Positions 6,535 through 9,313 of a DNA stretch of 9,313 bases are shown in pieces. The stretch is from Frankiaceae bacterium (lineage in GTDB: Bacteria > Actinomycetota > Actinomycetes > JAFAQI01): positions 1 through 9,313 of the forward strand of contig JAVEEH010000087.1 of assembly GCA_030840545.1 (NCBI GenBank), read 5' to 3'. The notes beneath the pieces were generated by a model. That model saw nothing but the letters and a program-made list of their open reading frames with translations, did not search any database and had not been told where the DNA came from. Positions within the stretch are counted from its first letter, which is position 1; each line of letters opens with the position of its first letter. The position numbers were made by a program, and so were the translations under genes.

Positions 6535-7122
6535 ACCCCGGTCCACGTACTGAGCCACCCAGTCGCCGAGGGCGCGTGCGCAACCGTCGATCGTGTCGAG
6601 CCACGACTCACCGGCCGCCTCGTCGGCAGCGTCCGACACCGCCTTCACGCAGCGGAGCGCGACGCCGAACTCCGCGCACGTCGTTGCATAGCCATAGGCC
6701 TCCATGTCGACGAGGTGGATGCCGGCAGCCGCGATCCGCGTCGCGTCCGCAGCGTCCGACACGAACGCATCGCCGGTCGCGAGGGCGGTCACCCCGTCCG
6801 GCGGCATCGCGCACGGCACGGGCGGCCCGTCGGGATGAAGCGCGAAGCCACGAGCGACGGTCCTGCCGACCAGCGCGTCGATGGCGGCGTAAGGGAAGTC
6901 GTGCTGCGTGACATAGCCGATCTCGACCAGGCCGGTCACGAGCCCGTCGACCGCACCCGCCGTGCCGACATTGACGACAAGCGACGGCAGCGGGCCGTCT
7001 GCCAGCCGTTTGGCCAGCGCGGCCGCGGCGCGTGCCTTGCCGACGCCGGTGATCGCGATGTCGACGCCGGCCGGCAGATGTGCGACCTCCTCCGCGAGTG
7101 CGGCCACGACGAGCACGGTCAC
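6514..7122 (-). CDS. Nucleosidase, MTA/SAH nucleosidase-like
   Basis: A 202-residue protein of the nucleoside phosphorylase/hydrolase family (PNP_UDP_1), closest in motif content to 5'-methylthioadenosine/S-adenosylhomocysteine nucleosidases, which cleave adenine from these SAM-derived thioethers. The expected acidic residues are present: E11 in AALAEEV (the equivalent of E. coli Glu12), TGVGKARAA at 25-33, a GTAGA turn (53-57), ATGDAFV (115-121), the ribose-binding VDMEA (E141), and KAVSDAAD with the catalytic aspartate D164. At 202 residues it is shorter than the usual 230. Futalosine hydrolase is a related alternative that the sequence does not exclude. The GTG start at 7122 overlaps the sigma-factor stop codon (GTGA, 7122 to 7119), which implies translational coupling. 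The stop codon is 41 bases before the CMD gene. Specificity is inferred; membership of the family is well supported. Confidence 0.87.
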   Translation of the reverse strand: MTVLVVAALAEEVAHLPAGVDIAITGVGKARAAAALAKRLADGPLPSLVVNVGTAGAVDGLVTGLVEIGYVTQHDFPYAAIDALVGRTVARGFALHPDGPPVPCAMPPDGVTALATGDAFVSDAADATRIAAAGIHLVDMEAYGYATTCAEFGVALRCVKAVSDAADEAAGESWLDTIDGCARALGDWVAQYVDRGRHTSAG

Positions 7123-7997
7123 GGGCTGAGTCGGTGCAGCTTGTCGGGGTTGCGCACGGCGTGGATCGCCCGGATCTCGCCGTCGCCGACCTCGAGGGCA
7201 TAGATGCCGATGACCTCGTCGGAGGTGCGGACCAGCATCGCGGGCGCCCCATTGGCACGCACCAGGTCGACGCGCAGATCCGGCGGCGCTTGCCGCACCA
7301 ACCCGCGGAAGAACCGCGCGAGCCGCAGCCGTCCGTGCGCGGGGTCACGGATCGCCGACGCCTTGCCACCGCCGTCGGCGTAGAGCACCGCGTCGGCCGC
7401 GAGCAGGTCGGCGAGCGGTTGCACCTCACCGGTCATCGAAGCCGCGAGGAACCGGTGCATCAGCTCGTCCGCCTGGGCCCGGTCGGCGAGGAACCGCGGC
7501 GCACCGGCACGGGTGAGCCGTTGCTGCGCCCGGCGGTAGTGCTGCCGCACGTTGGCCGGTGAGCTCTCGAGCAGCGCCGCGATCTCGCCGTGCGGATAGC
7601 TGAACGCCTCGCGCAGCACGAACACCGCGCGCTCGACCGGGGTCAGCTGCTCGAGCACCATGAGCAGGCCGAGCGATAGCGTGTCGCGCGTCTCTACGAC
7701 ATCGGCCGGGCTCTCCCAGTCGGTGACCAGCGGCTCGGGCAGCCAGGTGCCGACATAGTCGACCCGAGTGCGCCGGGCCGAGCGCAGGGTGTCGATCGAG
7801 AGTCGCGCGGTGATCGAGAACAGATAGGCACGCGGGTCGTTGATCTCGCCGTGGTCGTGATCGGTGCGCTGCCACCGCAGGTAGGTGTCGGAGACGATGT
7901 CCTCTGCGTCGGCGATCGAGCCGAGCATGCGATAGGCCAAGCCGAACAGCGCGCCGCGATGGGCGAGGAAGACGTCGTCGGCGGCCTGCACCGTCAT
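7119..7997 (-). CDS. ECF41-family RNA polymerase sigma factor with fused SnoaL-like domain
   Basis: A 292-residue extracytoplasmic-function sigma factor (SigJ-like). Region 2 covers about residues 8-78 (FGLAYRMLGS, AEDIVSDTYLRW, DPRAYLFSITARLSID). Region 4 covers about 107-163, with ERAVFVLREAF and the recognition helix in SSPANVRQHYRRAQQRL. All hallmarks of group ECF41 are present: WLPEPL in the linker (85-90), DGGGK (208-212) in the C-terminal SnoaL_2-like domain (about 176-290), and NPDKL near the end (283-287). In this group the C-terminal domain takes the place of an anti-sigma factor and modulates activity from within the polypeptide. The ATG at 7997 is chosen because it gives the family's usual N-terminus; a start at 8162 would run across the divergent exporter gene. 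There is no ribosome binding site upstream, so a leaderless mRNA is likely. It heads an operon with the nucleosidase and probably the CMD gene. The inducing signal is unknown. Confidence 0.95.
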   Translation of the reverse strand: MTVQAADDVFLAHRGALFGLAYRMLGSIADAEDIVSDTYLRWQRTDHDHGEINDPRAYLFSITARLSIDTLRSARRTRVDYVGTWLPEPLVTDWESPADVVETRDTLSLGLLMVLEQLTPVERAVFVLREAFSYPHGEIAALLESSPANVRQHYRRAQQRLTRAGAPRFLADRAQADELMHRFLAASMTGEVQPLADLLAADAVLYADGGGKASAIRDPAHGRLRLARFFRGLVRQAPPDLRVDLVRANGAPAMLVRTSDEVIGIYALEVGDGEIRAIHAVRNPDKLHRLSP

Positions 7998-8010
7998 GGG
8001 TGGGAGGCTA
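7997..8010 (-). promoter_or_regulatory. Possible leaderless promoter -10 element of the sigma-factor gene
   Basis: On the minus strand TAGCCT (8010 to 8005) fits the actinobacterial TANNNT -10 pattern and is followed by seven bases and the ATG at 7997. No purine-rich ribosome binding site lies between them. This is the arrangement of a leaderless transcript starting at or next to the A of the start codon. I see no convincing -35 element. Confidence 0.4.
8002..8007 (+). promoter_or_regulatory. Ribosome binding site of the exporter gene
   Basis: GGGAGG lies nine bases before the GTG at 8017 and decides for that start over the in-frame ATG at 7996, which has no such site upstream. Confidence 0.65.
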
Positions 8011-8016
8011 GCGACC

Positions 8017-8922
8017 GTGCGACGCGTCCGCGTGCCCGCAGGGCTGCTCGTGCCCGCTCCGATGCTGGTGCTCGGCGCCGTGGCGAGCGTCCAGAGCGGT
8101 GCCGCGATCGCGACGAAGCTGTTCCCCGTGGCCGGACCTGCCGGCACGGTGCTGCTGCGCATCGGGTTGTCGGCGGTGCTGCTGGTTGCGGTCGCGCGCC
8201 CGACGCTGCGCGGCCGGACCGCGTCCGACCTCGGCTGGGCGGTCGCGTTCGGCTGTGTGCTCGCTGCGATGAACGTGACCTTCTACGAGGCGCTCTCGCG
8301 CGTGCATCTCGGTGTCGCGGTCACCGTCGAGTTCATCGGGCCGTTGACGGTCGCGGTCGTGGGCTCGCGCCGGCTGCTCGACATGGTGTGGGTGGTGCTC
8401 GCCGCGCTCGGCGTGGTGCTCCTCAGCTCGGGCGGCGGGCATGTCGACCGGTTGGGATTGCTGCTCGCGCTGCTCGCGGGTGGCTTCTGGGCCGGCTACA
8501 TCCTGTTGGCGCAGCGGGTCGGAGCCGCGTTCCCCGGAGCCTCGGGCCTGACCATCGCCTTGGTCGTCGGCACGATCGGGCTCGCGCCGTTCGGCATCTG
8601 GTCGGCGCGCGGCGCGCTGCTCGACCCGTCGGTGCTGTGGCGGGGTGCCGCGGTGGCGATCCTGTCCTCCGCCGTGCCCTACTCGCTCGAGCTGTTCGCC
8701 TTGCGCCGGCTGCGAGCGTCCGTGTTCGGCGTACTCATGTCGTTGGAGCCGGCCTTCGCCGCCCTGTCCGGGTTGGTGTTCCTCGGCCAGCACCTGCGTG
8801 CGCGTGAGTGGGTCGCGGTTGGGTGCGTCATGGGCGCGTCGATCGGCGCCACCCGTCGGGCCGCGCCCGAGGAGCAGCCGATCGAGCCGGGTGCGACGCC
8901 GACCGAGGTGGTGGCGGCATGA
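8017..8922 (+). CDS. EamA/DMT-superfamily transporter, RhtA-like
   Basis: A 301-residue inner-membrane protein with about ten hydrophobic segments from two EamA repeats. It is closest in pattern to the RhtA (YbiF) group, which exports threonine, homoserine and some other amino acids. Supporting segments are LRIGLSAVLL (about 47-56), AMNVTFYEAL (84-93), VTVEFIGPL (102-110), and in the second half SSAVPYSLELFALRRL (217-232) and LMSLEPAFAALSG (240-252), the conserved end of the EamA repeat. A hydrophilic tail of about 20 residues follows the last helix. The GTG start at 8017 is preferred on its ribosome binding site; the ATG at 7996 would add seven residues and overlap the divergent sigma-factor start codon. 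The stop codon overlaps the next start (ATGA, 8919-8922), so the two genes are translationally coupled. The substrate is inferred from the family only. Confidence 0.9.
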   Translation: MRRVRVPAGLLVPAPMLVLGAVASVQSGAAIATKLFPVAGPAGTVLLRIGLSAVLLVAVARPTLRGRTASDLGWAVAFGCVLAAMNVTFYEALSRVHLGVAVTVEFIGPLTVAVVGSRRLLDMVWVVLAALGVVLLSSGGGHVDRLGLLLALLAGGFWAGYILLAQRVGAAFPGASGLTIALVVGTIGLAPFGIWSARGALLDPSVLWRGAAVAILSSAVPYSLELFALRRLRASVFGVLMSLEPAFAALSGLVFLGQHLRAREWVAVGCVMGASIGATRRAAPEEQPIEPGATPTEVVAA

Positions 8923-9313
8923 CGGCACCACGGGTGGAGCTGCTGCGCGACCTCGAGCGGGAGACGGGTTGGGTGCTGCTGGTCGACGGCGTCGAGCAGT
9001 CCTATGTCGATGTGGCCGACCCGATGCATCTCGAGTTCGAATACATGCAGCACATCGGTCTCGTGCTGGATGCAGCCCGACCGCGACCCGACCCGGTGGT
9101 CGCGGTGCATCTGGGCGGTGGGGCGTTCACGTTGCCGCGCTGGTTGTCGGCGACCCGCCCCGGATCGCGGCACGTCGTCGTCGAGACCTCGGCCGAGGTG
9201 CTCGACGTGATCGCGCCGCTGCGGGTCGGTGCCGACTGCGAGATCATCGTCGACGACGCCATGTCGGCTGTCGCTGCCCTGCCGCCGGCAGCTGCTGATC
9301 TCGTCATCTGGGA
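8919..9313 (+). CDS. Spermidine-synthase-like protein (partial, N-terminal part)
   Basis: An open frame from the ATG at 8919 to the right edge, 131 residues visible. It has the N-terminal features of the spermidine synthase/SAM-dependent methyltransferase fold: a small beta region (GWVLLVDGVEQSYVDVADP), the helix FEYMQHIGLVLDA (about 40-52), a Rossmann strand and glycine loop VHLGGGAFTLPRWL (63-76), the second strand VVVE ending in E89, which in the family binds the ribose of the SAM-type cofactor, and DDAMSAVAALP (112-122), the third cofactor-contact region. The GGGDG motif of true aminopropyltransferases reads GGGAF here and the following E-x-D reads E-T-S, so polyamine synthesis is doubtful; many actinobacterial relatives are of unknown function. 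It is coupled by an ATGA overlap to the exporter gene upstream. The C-terminal half, with the rest of the active site, is outside the window. Confidence 0.85.
   Translation, partial: MTAPRVELLRDLERETGWVLLVDGVEQSYVDVADPMHLEFEYMQHIGLVLDAARPRPDPVVAVHLGGGAFTLPRWLSATRPGSRHVVVETSAEVLDVIAPLRVGADCEIIVDDAMSAVAALPPAAADLVIW

Noticed and set aside
6473..6604. N-terminal extension of the CMD protein to a start at 6604
   Set aside because: It would overlap about 90 bases of the nucleosidase gene in another frame and has Arg-rich filler sequence, while a good ribosome binding site precedes the ATG at 6472.
7998..8162. N-terminal extension of the sigma factor to an upstream start at 8162
   Set aside because: The added 55 residues are not part of the sigma fold and would overlap the coding sequence of the divergent exporter gene; the family N-terminus fits the ATG at 7997.
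1..9313. tRNA, rRNA, CRISPR array, insertion sequence, attachment site or phage genes
   Set aside because: Read on both strands, no cloverleaf-like segment, regular direct-repeat series, transposase, integrase or terminal inverted repeat was seen.

Overview
The window is very GC-rich, with strongly G/C-biased third codon positions and several GTG starts, which points to a high-GC actinomycete. An ECF41-type sigma factor, an actinobacterial MMPL transporter with a long extracytoplasmic loop, and an LPFTG-anchored surface protein fit that reading. I cannot place the genus. The window is densely coded: no gap exceeds about 100 bases, and I found no tRNA, rRNA, CRISPR array or mobile element.

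Layout. (1) Bases 2-1847, plus strand: the C-terminal two thirds of a family-5 (oligopeptide-type) ABC solute-binding protein, then an SDR-fold oxidoreductase whose catalytic lysine is replaced by glutamine. (2) Bases 1947-2462, plus strand: a small secreted protein with a signal peptide, a Pro/Ala-rich spacer, LPFTG and a membrane anchor. Its C-terminal tail overlaps, tail to tail, the end of the next gene. (3) Bases 2351-5857, minus strand: a roughly 118-codon conserved-looking gene of unknown function followed by a large MMPL (RND-superfamily) exporter, probably co-transcribed. (4) Bases 5921-7997, minus strand: an ECF41 sigma factor with a fused SnoaL-like domain, a nucleosidase of the MTA/SAH type joined to it by a 4-base GTGA overlap, and a carboxymuconolactone decarboxylase/AhpD-like protein. 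(5) Bases 8017-9313, plus strand: an RhtA-like EamA/DMT exporter joined by an ATGA overlap to a spermidine-synthase-like protein that runs off the window.

The most informative part is region 4. ECF41 sigma factors are known to sit next to carboxymuconolactone decarboxylase, oxidoreductase or epimerase genes and to drive them from a promoter recalled as TGTCACA-N16-CGTC. A one-mismatch copy with exactly 16 bases of spacing lies directly upstream of the decarboxylase gene, inside the 3' end of the nucleosidase gene. This suggests the sigma factor switches on its partner gene independently of read-through from its own operon. The nucleosidase between them is not a usual member of the ECF41 neighbourhood as I know it. 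The sigma factor and exporter genes are divergent with only 19 bases between the preferred start codons, so their promoters must lie in each other's coding sequence or the sigma mRNA must be leaderless.
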